From: Salvator merianae | Lineage: Eukaryota; Chordata; Lepidosauria; Squamata; Teiidae | Length of the DNA stretch: 64,000 nucleotides | Assembly (NCBI GenBank): GCA_003586115.2 | Contig: QVOM02000112.1 | Coordinates: 101,321,174-101,385,173 of the forward strand | Direction: 5' to 3' | Shown here: in pieces, positions 14,401 to 23,480 of the stretch | Position numbering within the stretch: position 1 is the first letter of the stretch | Layout of the letters: each line of letters starts with the position of its first letter | Position numbers and translations under genes: made by a program | Notes under the pieces: generated by a model | Told to the model about the DNA's origin: nothing | The model's input: only the letters and a program-made list of their open reading frames with translations | The model's database searches: none

Positions 14401-17400
14401 CTTAGCACTGAAAAACAACAAATGAGACGACAAGTTATTATACTTTTATAAAAATCTTTATTCAAAGTCAAAAGTGGCAGATGGAATTATTTTCTAAACT
14501 GATGGAATGAAGGAAGCACATAAGGTATTTTATTTTATTTTTTGATAAAATGCACACCAAATGTGTTACCGAATTACTACAATACTGTGCAACTCAGGGT
14601 AGATCAGTCAAACCATGACATAACATCTCTCACTGAGTGAACAACCGACAAATACCCCAACCTTCATACTGCTTTGAAAAAGGCACATTGACCCTAGAAA
14701 GAGAGAGTTCCAATGTTACAGAGAGAAGGGCCTCCCTCTGGATACACAGGGTGTTTCAAAAAAATGAACCTGAATTAAAATTGCTTTATCTCTGCAACCA
14801 CAAACTGCCCATGAATGAAACTCTTTCCACTTGAAAGGGAAGGGCACAGAGTTTCAAATCTGGATAACCTCAAAACCAGAATCATGGCAGTGGTGACTGC
14901 AGTGGAAGAGGAAACTTTGAGAGCCATTTGGGACAAATTCAACTATCGTCTCAATGTTGTCCATACAGCAGGTGGAGGGCACATAGAGCATTTATAAAAT
15001 GGTTAGTAACTTGTTAACTTGTTATTAAACCATTTGTAACTTTTTATGTAATTGTAACATATTGCCATAGTGAAATATACTACTCCATCTTTTTGAAACA
15101 CTCTGTTGTTTATACTACTGATAACAGCTCAAGGTTATATTTTTTCACTGAATGAAGCTTTGGAAAAAAATTTTCAGGGGAGGAAGGAACATATGAGGCG
15201 AATAATAACGGAAACAGCCCATATTTGGAGGCAGCAAAGATTCACTGTGAATAAACAATATTTTTGGTGTAAACAAAGAAAGGATTGGAGGACAAGAATA
15301 TAAATATACAAAAAAAAAAAAAAAAGAAACACTCTGTATTTCTTCTCCAACTGTGTTAGGTCTGCAATTTGCAATAAGGGTTATGAAGAAATTAATGACT
15401 GCCAAACGGCTGATGTAGGAAATCTGGGAGCTATTCAATAGTTCAAATGAGATGTGCATTCAGCAGATCCCCTGTAGGCCCTGTTTTAAACTGTTGCTGG
15501 TACCAACATTACAATTGTACGGTACAACTTCCCACTAAAACAACATAAACTTAGCTAATCTTCTCTTAGCCAGATCAATCACTATCTTGCAATGCTCCTC
15601 AACCTTTTTTAAGTTGCAGTCCATTTCCATAAGTTGTAACCTTCATAACAGTTGCTGTTATTTCAAATGTATATGTTGTAAATGTAAGTGTTTTTTTCCA
15701 CCACCAGTTTTTTTCGTATACCCCTGAATGTCCCGGTTTATACCCCTGGGGGTACTGTCCTTTGAGTATTAGGAATTTTCTAAGTGCAGCATATAAAAGG
15801 ACTAGATTGCTAAGTCTTTATATATCTGTATCACAGAGGTAAAGCTTCTCACCTGTTTCTGATTTCCTCTTACACCATTCTCTTACAGGAGAAACAAACT
15901 GCATTGTTTTGTTGTGCTCCTTAAAAATCGCTGGAGTTGAAACAAATTGATTACTTGTAGACAAATTCCTGTTTGGTGTTTTGAAAATACTTTGATCGAG
16001 AGAGTCAATTTTATGTTCAGGATTTTCTTGTTTTTTAGAGTCATACAATGGTGCTTCTGAACTGAGTTCTTCAAACCAGTTAAGACCTATTGGACCTAAG
16101 TCTAGAAAAATAAACACATTGTTTAGTATACCCATGTAAATAGTTACGGCTGTGGAATGATAGGAGACTCAACAAAATTTATAAAACATTGCTCACATGC
16201 ACCCTGAGTATATTACATAGTTGGTTGCTTACTATGAATGATCTTTCTTGGCTTATTAGTTGGAAAATATATAAGTTAATGTGCTCTGTTTAGAATCTTG
16301 GCAGAGAAAGTGGGAGCTCAGAGGATAAATAGTACCTATAGCACCAATTTCTGGTAACTAAGCACTACGGATATTGCAGCTCCTGCCTGTGAAACCTACT
16401 TGGACAACCTTGCCAAAATTGATTTTAAACTACAGAAATCCTACTTTTTTAGTATTTTGCTTATCTTCTATCTTTCTTTTCTTTCTCTTTCAGGTAGAAT
16501 GAAGTCTTCCAGCCTAGTCTACTGAGAAAGACCATTCATGTTATGTAGCTAACTGTACCTCTAAAAGAGATCAATGCTGGAAGATTCTAACTGCATACAG
16601 GATACACCCAAACTAATTCATTAACATGGATGGGCTTATCTGAAGAAACCAGCTTTTGCAGAACATGCCTATTGAAAGCCACATTTACAGGCTTATATAA
16701 ACTGAATTTGTTGAGTTTTGAGAAGGTTGATGGCGACAGCCATGTTGCCACCTGACATATTTTTCTGTAAAGTGCCATTAACTGAAAAGGCTTCCAAAAC
16801 AGCAACTAATCTAGCTGTATGAATTGATATGGAACATGGAACCTAGCTATGTTGACCTAGTTATAAGCTATGCTAATGCAGACTTTCAATCATCTATTCC
16901 AATCATCTCTTGGATGCTTTGTGTCCTAATTTTGAACCATGCTAACTGTCAAAGAATGTTTCAGAGCATACTCTAGATCCTTCATGTCTTCTTTATATCA
17001 GTGATGTGCCAAAGCTTTTTCAGAGAATGGAGAGGCCTCAAGCAAACAAGAGGCAGCAAACCTCCTGAACGTCATGTAAAAAAATACCTGTCTCCTGATC
17101 TCTGTGGGAACTGTTCTCCATACTGAATCTGAGAAAAACCTGTCAATGATAATTAGGTCTAATGGACAAGATTCAAGTATTTGCTTGTCTATAAGATTCT
17201 TAAAATAAAACACCTCAAAGGAGCTTGTGTAAGAGGCCTGAACATGAAATTAAGACATTAGTTCAGAAAACCACATAACACTGATAAGCTTAGCTTTCCA
17301 AAGAAAATGCTTCAGGAAAAAATGAAAACTGAACCCACTAGATTTTGAGAGGTCTAGTACTGAATCAGTAGCAGTAGCTGGAATCTGCCTTTTTAGTGCA

Positions 17401-20334
17401 GTCAAGTTCAGTCCAGAATCCACTCTATCCTGAAGGGGAAAAAATCTTCATCAGCTGAGCCTGTGTCTGATTTTTTCTTCTTGTGCAATAGTGAATAAAA
17501 GGCTCTCCAGGTAGTGTAGATACATGCCTGAAGACCAACACAGTTTCTCCTAGGTTGCTTCCAATCCCATTCTCAACATCTACGCATGTTCAATCAAGTG
17601 GTCAGCTTGAGCCAGGTCAAATAGGAATGGAGAAGATTTTTCATTTGTGGAAGATGCTACATGAAAATACACATATCTGGAACAACTTTGCAAATCTTGA
17701 CTTTAAGACCAAGATAGAACCAAAAGGAGACCTTGGGGCTCTTTCCTTCTTTATTCTTTACACAGGTTTGGCATGAGATGCACTGACAGAAAGGCAAAGA
17801 GGAGGCCATCAGGCCACAGGTGAGATACAAATATACAGAATATCTATTTCTCAGGTCTTAAGGACCCTGAACTGAGAGACAAAGCAGAATACCCTGTGAT
17901 TTCTTGATGAAGCACAGAGGACTAGGATTAGTGTCGTCCATCTGAAACAAATCTGTATGAATATTTTTGAAAGCAGACTCCTTTCTTCCAGATCCATTAC
18001 ATCTTTGCTCAGGGCATCCACCTCCACACTGCTGACCCTCTAATGTGCATAACTAATTAATGTCAAGTGACACTCCATCCATCTGATCAGGAAGTCCAAA
18101 AGCACCTGCAGAGACTTGGGCCTCATTCTGTTTTCTTTCACAATGTGCACTTTTGTTGATATGTTGTGCTCTGATGACAACTCAGATATTCTGACGGGAT
18201 GGATGTATTTTCTTATGAATACATTTTGTTCTGTTCCCTATCTAAGACTGCTCTTACATGCTCAGTTGTCATGGGGAAAACAGCTTGTCCCTGAATATGC
18301 AGAATAGCTTTCATGAAGGGCTGTGCTTTTATTAGGACATTACCCAAGTAAGTCAAAATTACAATTCCTTCAGCCTAAGTAGATACAAGGCTGTTGCCCA
18401 AACATTGAACACCCTTGAAGCTGATGCCAAGCTGAAGGAAAGAGCTTGGCCCATGGACAATAGGTTTTATGACCCGCATTGCACAAAGCTGTGGGCAGTT
18501 CTGTGCCAGAAGACTGCCTACGCTCTTGAGAGAAGCTGCAAGATTCTTCTCATTTGATCATTCAGAGAAGAGTGGTCCGGGCCGGGGGCACATAAGCTCT
18601 TTTAGAACCTCCATGTCCCTCGTGGTTGTTTTCTTAGCAAAAAAAATAAACCAACCAACCACCATTGACTAATAGTGGACTGAAAACCAACACTCTTTTT
18701 TCCTCGTCACACACTCCAAACTAAGGGAGACCGTGTGAAGGAGTTTGGTGCTGCTGTAATGACTCTGTTACCTAGCAAGAAGCTGGATTTAATTTCTGCC
18801 AATACCTTCCCCTTGAGAATGAACTAAGGACCAGCCCTTGCTGGTCCCTGATCCTCTTCGCCTGATGTGTCAGATGCCAAACATACTCCTTTCTTATCAA
18901 AGTCATAGAGGTAGCAGTGGACACAATTCCTTCCTAATTTCTTTCCTCTCACCCATAGCACCTGGTGAAGTTTCTGGAAAAGGCAGAGAAACTGTGCCAG
19001 ATAACCAAATATGGAAGAAGTGGGAGGCTGCTGCCCTCCCATCTCCACTGCTGAGTATGTCAACTCAGCATTGGTCTACAGGGAAACAATAAATGTTCAG
19101 TCTTATAATTCTGCAGTAATAATAATTGTATACAGAAAAAAACCCTGAGTCTTCTCAAAGCTAGAACTTTGAGACAAAGACAGAACTTGGCTAGACTGGT
19201 CCTGTCTACACAATGTTTTCCAGGATTCATCCCATGAAACACACTGACCTGAAGATCCCACAGACTGACTCTAGAAGCTATGGTGTATAACATACCTAGT
19301 CTAACACCGAGTTTCAACACATTTTCAATTCAGCAATTTCAGATCTGAGTGATGCCTAGTCTCACCTGAACATTTCCCCCCTCTCAACGATGGAACTGAA
19401 AACTGACAACAGCCTTCAGCTGACCACTCTTTCATCCACTCATCCATCACTATTTGGCCGAAGTACTTCTGAAATTCCTATCCTTTCCATATAAGCCCCT
19501 GTGGTATAGTTGGCTGCTTAGGATGAGAGCACAGAACACACACAGAAAGAAGAGAGAAGGGAAAATATCAGATCAGTGTTTCTCAACCCACCTTGTTTCC
19601 TTCCTGTGCCTCTCCTGTTCTACCAGGTGCACGCAGTGATGGAGTGTGGAAGTGGGAGGGAGAAAGTAGCCCGCTTGGAATATCCTGGGGGCCCACAGGG
19701 GGCCACATGGCCCCCAGTTGAGAAATGCTGTGTTAGATTAGCAATATTCCAACTTCTAATCAGAGTGCCTAACAACGTTTTCATTCTTCAGCGATCAGCT
19801 TTATCATTTCAGAACATAGTATTCGCTTTGAAGAGAATTCTCTACTGGGAGCAGCAAGGTACAAAGTGTTTCGATTTCCTTTCCTTGTCTGTGTTGATCC
19901 CTTTAGTTGTCACTCTTGAGTATACAAAGTGTTACCCTGAGCTGACATTTTGGTTTACACTGGGAGGCACCATATTCTGTACCTTTATGCATTTTGCATT
20001 AATATGTTTGTGCTAAGGTCCTTAAGGTTCTCATTTCATCTATATTTGTAGTGCTACAAGGTTGTTTTTTTTTTTAAGTCTTCTGTAAAGTAGTCAGGTG
20101 ATAAGAAAACTGGACTAAAAAAAAATTTAATTTGAAAAACAAACTATCTAAAACAATAACATGAACAATGAAAAGCAGGTGTAATTAAACCAATAATTTA
20201 TTGAAGAAATTTACTCACGGCAACACTTTTTAAGAAGAATTAATTTAAATGGTACCTGATTCACTGCATTGTGCTTTGAATATTTCAAAGAAAGATAGCT
20301 TCTTCCTGGATGTGGCAACATTTTTCTTATCCAT
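965..20334 (-). CDS. BRCA2: BRCA2, 5' half of the gene (exons 2-14; 3' exons lie outside the window)
   Basis: BRCA2 loads RAD51 onto single-stranded DNA during homologous recombination in the nucleus. Eleven coding exons were placed on the minus strand from GT/AG sites, and their phases match human BRCA2. They sum to 6358 nt (about 2119 codons), against about 2478 codons in human to the same point; most of the shortage is in exon 11 (269 codons). N-terminal PALB2-binding segment, BRC repeats, HSF2BP-binding segment and the PhePP motif are all recognisable. The C-terminal helical/OB-fold DNA-binding domain is not in the window. The open frames are long and uninterrupted, so this is a functional gene. 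Exons 4 and 5 are unresolved. Neighbour ZAR1L is divergent, as in mammals. Confidence 0.97.
2139..2271. mobile_element. Harbinger-like palindromic MITE, family 1 (BRCA2 intron 13)
   Basis: A 133-bp inverted repeat starts GGGCAATTCCACACTGGTCA and ends with the near complement AGAATTGCCC. The interior GTATACTGGACCAGCAAGC is mirrored by GCTTGCTGGTCTAGTATA. It is related to the copy at 57463-57609. Left flank TAA fits a 3-bp TWA duplication, but the right flank AAA is imperfect. Confidence 0.6.
2417..2480 (-). CDS. BRCA2: BRCA2 exon 13 (HSF2BP-binding segment, part 2)
   Basis: The exon is 64 bp (70 in human, two codons fewer), phase 1 in and 2 out, as in human. It encodes [20 protein letters not shown] against human [20 protein letters not shown]. 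The donor is GTAAGA. Confidence 0.9.
3006..3101 (-). CDS. BRCA2: BRCA2 exon 12 (HSF2BP-binding segment, part 1)
   Basis: The exon is 96 bp, identical to human in length and phase. It encodes [20 protein letters not shown] and [10 protein letters not shown], aligning with human EPSIKRNLLNEFDR and SLKASKSTPD. In mammals, exons 12-13 encode the segment that binds HSF2BP (MEILB2), the meiotic partner of BRCA2. Confidence 0.96.
3481..3616. mobile_element. hAT-like fold-back MITE with 8-bp target duplication (BRCA2 intron 11)
   Basis: A 120-bp element (3489-3608) has two 57-base arms around a 6-base loop (AGCCCC). Arms start CAGTGGTGGCCCGTGCC and CAGCGGCGGCCCGTGCC. Only three pairs differ and all three are G-T type in plus-strand RNA, so the whole stem could pair. 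It is flanked by a perfect ACTGTCGT at 3481-3488 and 3609-3616. The CAG termini and 8-bp duplication fit hAT transposition. It is very GC-rich in an AT-rich intron. Confidence 0.8.
5355..5415. repeat. (AAAG)n microsatellite
   Basis: About 15 tandem AAAG units within BRCA2 intron 11. Confidence 0.95.
5476..5942. mobile_element. Harbinger-like non-autonomous DNA transposon, family 2
   Basis: The ends GGGCCTAATTGCACTTACC and GGTAATTGTGAACAGGTCC are imperfect inverted copies, flanked by TAA on both sides (5473-5475 and 5943-5945). A TWA-type 3-bp duplication and GGGCC termini fit PIF/Harbinger. It is GC-rich inside, with no long transposase frame. It ends about 140 bp from the exon 11 donor. Related copies are at 51944-52377 and 63525-63736. 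Confidence 0.6.
6081..10205 (-). CDS. BRCA2: BRCA2 exon 11 (BRC repeats, RAD51 binding)
   Basis: The exon is 4125 bp, one open frame, with acceptor ACTTTACAG and donor GTAAGT. Human exon 11 is 4932 bp, so 269 codons are missing in frame. BRC units bind RAD51 through an FxxA motif. Well-kept units are BRC1 ([15 protein letters not shown], 9618-9526), BRC4 ([16 protein letters not shown], 8079-8011), BRC6 ([16 protein letters not shown], 7269-7204) and BRC7 ([16 protein letters not shown], 6930-6862). BRC8 (6699-6643) keeps FSTA but has AYEK for ASGK. The BRC5 position keeps only FYTS. BRC2 and BRC3 positions lack FxxA. A conserved block [20 protein letters not shown] lies between BRC1 and the BRC2 position, and KAFMKDD near the end matches human KAFMEDD. 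Confidence 0.98.
10206..11710 (-). other. BRCA2: BRCA2 intron 10
   Basis: AT-rich intron of about 1.5 kb. It holds a 13-base G run at 11583-11595. I saw no exon or recognisable transposon. Confidence 0.7.
11711..12730 (-). CDS. BRCA2: BRCA2 exon 10
   Basis: The exon is 1020 bp (1116 in human; 32 codons fewer), open throughout, phase 1 in and out. Landmarks are [10 protein letters not shown] (human IGKSMPNV), [17 protein letters not shown] (human CEWSQLTLSGLNGAQME) and [15 protein letters not shown] (human KFIYAIHDETSYKGK). The acceptor is CATTTACAG and the donor is GTACAG. The region is mostly disordered linker before the BRC repeats. Confidence 0.96.
13131..13245 (-). CDS. BRCA2: BRCA2 exon 9
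   Basis: The exon is 115 bp (112 in human, one more codon), phase 0 in and phase 1 out. The acceptor is TTATTTTCCAG and the donor is GTGAGC. It encodes [20 protein letters not shown] and ends ESSIH, aligning with human VKSYFSNHDESLKKNDRF and ASH. Intron 8 is 110 bp. Confidence 0.88.
13356..13411 (-). CDS. BRCA2: BRCA2 exon 8
   Basis: The exon is 56 bp (50 in human, two more codons). The acceptor is TTAAAATTTCAG and the donor is GTGAGT. It encodes [18 protein letters not shown]. Sequence similarity is weak, but size class, phase (1 in, 0 out) and order between exons 7 and 9 support it. Confidence 0.85.
13806..14105 (-). mobile_element. CR1-type LINE 3' end, reverse orientation (BRCA2 intron 7)
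   Basis: The reverse complement shows the same tail as the copies at 99 and 45.7 kb: CATCTAGTCCAGCATCC, CAGTGGCCCACCAATTGCTT and the terminal ACATAAGAGAACATAAGA. It also includes the upstream 3' UTR part (AAAGCTATCCAGG). It fills nearly half of the 751-bp intron. Confidence 0.75.
14163..14274 (-). CDS. BRCA2: BRCA2 exon 7
   Basis: The exon is 112 bp (115 in human, one codon less), in phase. It encodes [20 protein letters not shown] and then [10 protein letters not shown], almost the same as human [29 protein letters not shown]. This serine/threonine-rich block contains PLK1 target sites in human BRCA2. Intron 6 between exons 6 and 7 is only 92 bp. Confidence 0.96.
14367..14407 (-). CDS. BRCA2: BRCA2 exon 6
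   Basis: The 41-bp length is identical to human exon 6. The acceptor is TTGTTTTTCAG and the donor is GTACTT. It encodes [13 protein letters not shown] against human CGSLFHTPKFVKG. It enters in phase 1, the same phase in which exon 3 ends, so a direct exon 3-exon 6 junction would stay in frame. Confidence 0.9.
14662..14693 (-). CDS. BRCA2: Tentative BRCA2 exon 5
   Basis: This is a weak candidate. A very good acceptor (CTCTCTCTTTCTAG) is followed by 32 nt and a poor donor (GTTGGG). Its length differs from the 50-bp human exon by six whole codons, and its phases suit exons 4 and 6, giving [10 protein letters not shown]. Similarity to human is minimal and no exon 4 partner was found. It may be chance. 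Confidence 0.25.
14745..15338 (+). mobile_element. Tc1/mariner-like DNA transposon remnant (BRCA2 intron 3 region)
   Basis: The left end CAGGGTGTTTCAAAAA at 14747 has an inverted partner TTTTTGAAACACTCTG ending at 15105, and a second GAAACACTCTG followed by TA at 15326-15338. Between them, 14815-14997 encodes the end of a transposase with [20 protein letters not shown] as its last residues, resembling the C-terminal signature of IS630/Tc1/mariner enzymes. The catalytic domain is gone, so this is an internally deleted copy. Confidence 0.6.
15853..16101 (-). CDS. BRCA2: BRCA2 exon 3 (PALB2-binding segment)
   Basis: The exon is exactly 249 bp, as in human, with acceptor TTTTTCTAG and donor GTGAGA. 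It encodes [20 protein letters not shown]; the W, F and L residues of the PALB2-binding helix (human 21-39, W31) are kept. Downstream IFKTPNRN and STPAIFKE also match human. PALB2 bridges BRCA1 to BRCA2 at breaks. Confidence 0.97.
16102..20255 (-). other. BRCA2: BRCA2 intron 2
   Basis: About 4.15 kb without recognised coding exons. Apart from the hAT-like element at 19574-19740, I saw only unclassified AT-rich sequence. Short open frames here show no family features. Confidence 0.7.
19566..19748. mobile_element. hAT-like MITE, copy A (BRCA2 intron 2)
   Basis: The element (19574-19740) begins CAGTGTTTCTCAACC and ends AGTTGAGAAATGCTG, the terminal style of hAT-Charlie-type elements. Flanks TATCAGAT and TGTTAGAT agree at 6 of 8 bases. 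Interior GGAATATCCTGGGGGCCCAC is shared with copy B at 58.2 kb in the same orientation. Confidence 0.65.
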
Positions 20335-20360
20335 ACCATCGCCAGTATTGTTAAATAAAT
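20256..20360 (-). CDS. BRCA2: BRCA2 exon 2 (start codon exon)
   Basis: The exon is 105 bp (106 in human). The acceptor reads TTATTTTCTTAG before 20360 and the donor follows 20256. The start ATG is at 20334-20332 and begins [26 protein letters not shown] matches human residues 12-17. It gives 26 codons plus one base, the phase expected for exon 3. An out-of-frame ATG sits five bases upstream at 20339 (see findings). The 5' UTR part is 20335-20360. Confidence 0.93.
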
Positions 20361-20667
20361 CTAAGAAAATAAAATTGCAATGGTTTCAAGATCAGCTCCT
20401 TACACTGTCGCAGATCTTGCAATGCATACATGCACAATTTCTTTTTTTACAGTGAGTAGCTCTACCTTGTAGAACTACCGTGATCCAAAGACTGACTAAA
20501 CTGAGATTTGGATATCAATTTAGGGATTAACTGGAATAAAACACTTTATTAATAATAACCCATCTGTAAACTATGGCTAATTAAGCCACTAATGTGCATT
20601 TCCATATTATTTTTGTCCCCTCTTTTTATGGTTGGAGTTCATTCAAAACAGGAAAGTTTCCATAACA

Positions 20668-20895
20668 GAAGAAGAGGAGTTGGTTTTTGCACCCCGCTTT
20701 TCTCAAAGCAGCTGAGGGGAGTCAAAGCAGCTGACAAATCTGTTCTTGTGAGGTAGGTGGGGCTGTGAGAACTCAGGACAAGAGCTGTGATGAGTCTAGG
20801 GTTACCCAGCTGGATTCATGCAGAGTGCAGACTCGAATCGGGAGAGTTCCAGATAAGAGTCTGACACGCTAACTACAAGGCCAAACTGCCTCATA
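20668..20895 (+). mobile_element. MIR-like tRNA-derived SINE (BRCA2 intron 1)
   Basis: It contains GTGAGGTAGGTGGGGCTG, GGGTTACCCAGCTGG and CACGCTAACTACAAGGCC in the order seen in MIR/CORE-SINE and L2-related tails. It is a common type in reptile genomes. The copy is diverged. Confidence 0.5.
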
Positions 20896-22895
20896 TTTTG
20901 TTAACTTTTGTATTGAAAGATAAGTACATTCAACAAAACAAATCAAGCTGGAAGACCACTCTGAATGCCATGTGCATTATTTCAAGTATCTAGCAATCTA
21001 AAAACTCATTCTGCAATTTCCTGTGGATAGGAAGAAGAATGCATTTTGGGTGCAAGATGAATATCTGTGCAAATCACATACAAACCATATTTCAATAGGC
21101 CTAAATTTTTTAGTTTTTGCTTGGTGGACATATAACAGTCATATCTGAATCCAGCTAGACCACACTGGCTCTTTCTGTATTTACCTGCTCTAAATCCAGA
21201 TTAGTGGGTCTGGATTAGCCCAACCCACTGATCCAGATTGTGGAGAGACATGGGCAGGATCAGCACCATCTGCACTGACGGCGCTGATCCAGATTATCCC
21301 ATGATATGATCACAAAGCTTGCGTGAGATTCACAGCTACACCCCCACACATCTGAAGGCTAGGAATATATGTTCCTAGCTTTGGGGCCTCTGGGGGAGTG
21401 CTTTTTGGTGGCAAACTATGGCACAAAGCTGAAAGGCACGCCGCAGTACTCCCAAACATGGAAGGCATGCCTTTTGCAAGCCTCCCGTGTTCTAGATCAG
21501 GCTGCTGGACACTCTGGCAGACCCAATTAATCGGATCTAGCAGAAATCCAGATTAAGGCCTCCCTTAACCCAGTTCTTGCTCTGCCATGGCGTCACAGAT
21601 CTGCACTAACTTGCAGACCTGTGTGACCTAGAAGTAAACTACAAGGACCCTTAATATGGATTAAGGGTCCAAAGACTCTGCACAACAGAGCAGTGTGCAG
21701 GCTATGGTGCAAAAATGATGCCATAGTCCATTCCAACCACAGACAGCTTGCAAGCGGTCCATTCAGCGTCCTACATACAGTCAGCACATGGGCCACCGAC
21801 CAATATACCAAGCCTGGTGCCATTCCACCAGGCTCCTGGAAGTGACATCAGAAGTGCACTGCCTCTGGGCACCTGGCCAGCACAGCCCTAGCCATCAGCT
21901 CTTAAGACCAGCAGTTGTGGGTTGGGTTGCCTATAGAAATGGCCGTACAGGAATGGCCTAATACTCTAACCTTGCTTATCAAATCAACAGGCAAAAGTTG
22001 GGGAGATCAATGGGTCAGACATGACTGCATATCTCCACAAAGCCTGATTACATCCTTTGAGCCCACTCAGTGGCTAATGGCAAATACAATATGGGGAAAA
22101 ACACCTTTTTTCCTTCTGTTGTAGAACTACCTGATCAGGAGACAGACAGATAGCATCAGCATCATAACCTCTTCACATCAGAAAAAAACACAGTTGTAAA
22201 TGTAACCCAGACACAGTAAAGAACTTAAGATGTGTTCTCTCTCTCTTTCAAGTACTAGTATACCTTACTGAAGGGATCAAAATCCCTTCTGCATTTACAT
22301 ACTGCTTAATCAAGAATCCTCTGTGATACTCTCATAAGCCTCTGAAAGGCTGAGTGCACAAAGTTACAGAAGAACAAAAAATGTTTGCAACAACTGTGGG
22401 AACTTTATTTACTACTTTGGGTGTCCCACAGTTTAACAAAACGTTAAAAGTAAATACAATACATCCAACTGACCCACAAGCCACAATGAGTGAAATAAGA
22501 CCTCTTAATAAGCATGCTTAGGCTTGTGTTTACATGTAGTCTAGCCAAAAATACATGCCGACTATGCAAAGTGTGTTTGCATACCAAAATCTGTGAGCAC
22601 AGGGGAAGGGAAGGGAAGGAATCTTCTTAGAGGTTCTCCACTCCACTCAGGGAATTTTCTTTCAGTGCAAGGCCACCCCAATATACTTTGATGTCTACTA
22701 AAAGGTAATCAACTTATTTGGAACCAGACGAAAGAAATACTAATATTGTCTCTAGGAAGTCGGGGTCAATACTGCACTCAATAATTAACAAATTTATTTC
22801 CGATCAATCGTTACATCTAATGAACTGCCTAAGGCTGTCACCCAGAGTTTGAAACTGCAAGATTTTGGACTACAATGATCTTAAGTCTCAGACAG
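20896..22895. other. BRCA2: BRCA2 intron 1, remainder
   Basis: No coding exon recognised. The part 21120-21900 is richer in G+C and has repeated short words such as ATCCAGATTA, suggesting an unclassified interspersed repeat. 21636-21670 holds a short inverted repeat around GGACCCTTAA and TTAAGGGTCC. Confidence 0.5.
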
Positions 22896-23039
22896 TCACA
22901 GAAGCCAATAAGAACTAAGGCTAAAAACCATGGGAACTGAGGACCAAAAAAAGCGAACGTCTCCCGAAACCCCAAAACTTGCTGCTGTCATCGCTGCAGT
23001 TCCTAACATCATTAACGCCTCCCTCCCCATATCTCTCAC

Positions 23040-23100
23040 CAGCTTCCGTGTCGCCTCAGCAGCAACAAAGCCACTTCCTGGAAAAACAAATTCTCCCGCC
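23040..23100 (-). other. BRCA2: Predicted BRCA2 exon 1 (non-coding 5' UTR)
   Basis: BRCA2 exon 1 is non-coding in mammals. Here a strong donor (GCTG followed by GTGAGA) ends at 23040 on the minus strand, in a locally GC-rich stretch, about 2.7 kb upstream of exon 2. The 5' end is a guess set near an E2F-like motif at 23091-23102. No ATG occurs between that motif and the donor. Only the donor and the context support this exon. Confidence 0.4.
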
Positions 23101-23260
23101 AACTAATATAACGCAAGCGCAGTTGTAGATACTGCGCGTGGCCACCACTTCCGCCTTCCCCGCCTCTACCCTGTGAGGTGGCAAATCACGAAGCGCAGCG
23201 ACGCAGAGAGTGATGGTGGGGAAGCTAAGGTTTCAGCAAAATAACCGCGCTGACGGAGAG
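23040..23260 (-). promoter_or_regulatory. BRCA2: Probable BRCA2 core promoter
   Basis: This is the only CpG-rich stretch between BRCA2 exon 2 and ZAR1L exon 1. On the minus strand it reads TTGGCGGGAGAA at 23102-23091, a good E2F match, preceded by an AT-rich TTATATTA. An ETS-like ACTTCCGC lies at 23147-23154. E2F control would fit the S-phase expression known for BRCA2. The transcription start itself is inferred. Confidence 0.5.
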
Positions 23261-23331
23261 GTGAACTAACATGTCAATCTCTTGACATCACTTCCTCTTG
23301 GAGAATCAGCTGTTCGTGCTGGTAACAGCAA

Positions 23332-23480
23332 TTATGGGACATGTAGTATCACGAAGGAGGACAAATCCTTCGAATTGGATGGATGTACAGTCTGGATAAC
23401 ACTACATTTCCCAAAAGGAGCGCAATTTGGGATGGGAAAAGTCACAGTTCTTCTGATGTCAAACTACGATTCCCGTCATC
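23332..23480. promoter_or_regulatory. Cluster of three ZNF143/THAP11-like motifs upstream of BRCA2
   Basis: Three copies of an ACTACANNTCCC-type core lie within 150 bp: minus strand at 23347-23332 (ACTACATGTCCCATAA), plus strand at 23401-23414 (ACTACATTTCCCAA) and plus strand at 23463-23480 (ACTACGATTCCCGTCATC). This core is typical of ZNF143/THAP11 promoter sites. They lie about 200-400 bp upstream of the predicted BRCA2 start. Confidence 0.45.

Noticed and set aside
15145..15459. 104-codon minus-strand frame considered as BRCA2 exon 4
   Set aside because: It includes a poly-T tract and transposon end, has no resemblance to exon 4 and lacks suitable splice sites in phase.
22896..23102. 68-codon minus-strand frame at the BRCA2 promoter
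   Set aside because: It crosses the predicted exon 1 donor and its 5' part is GC-rich promoter sequence; exon 1 of BRCA2 is non-coding in mammals.
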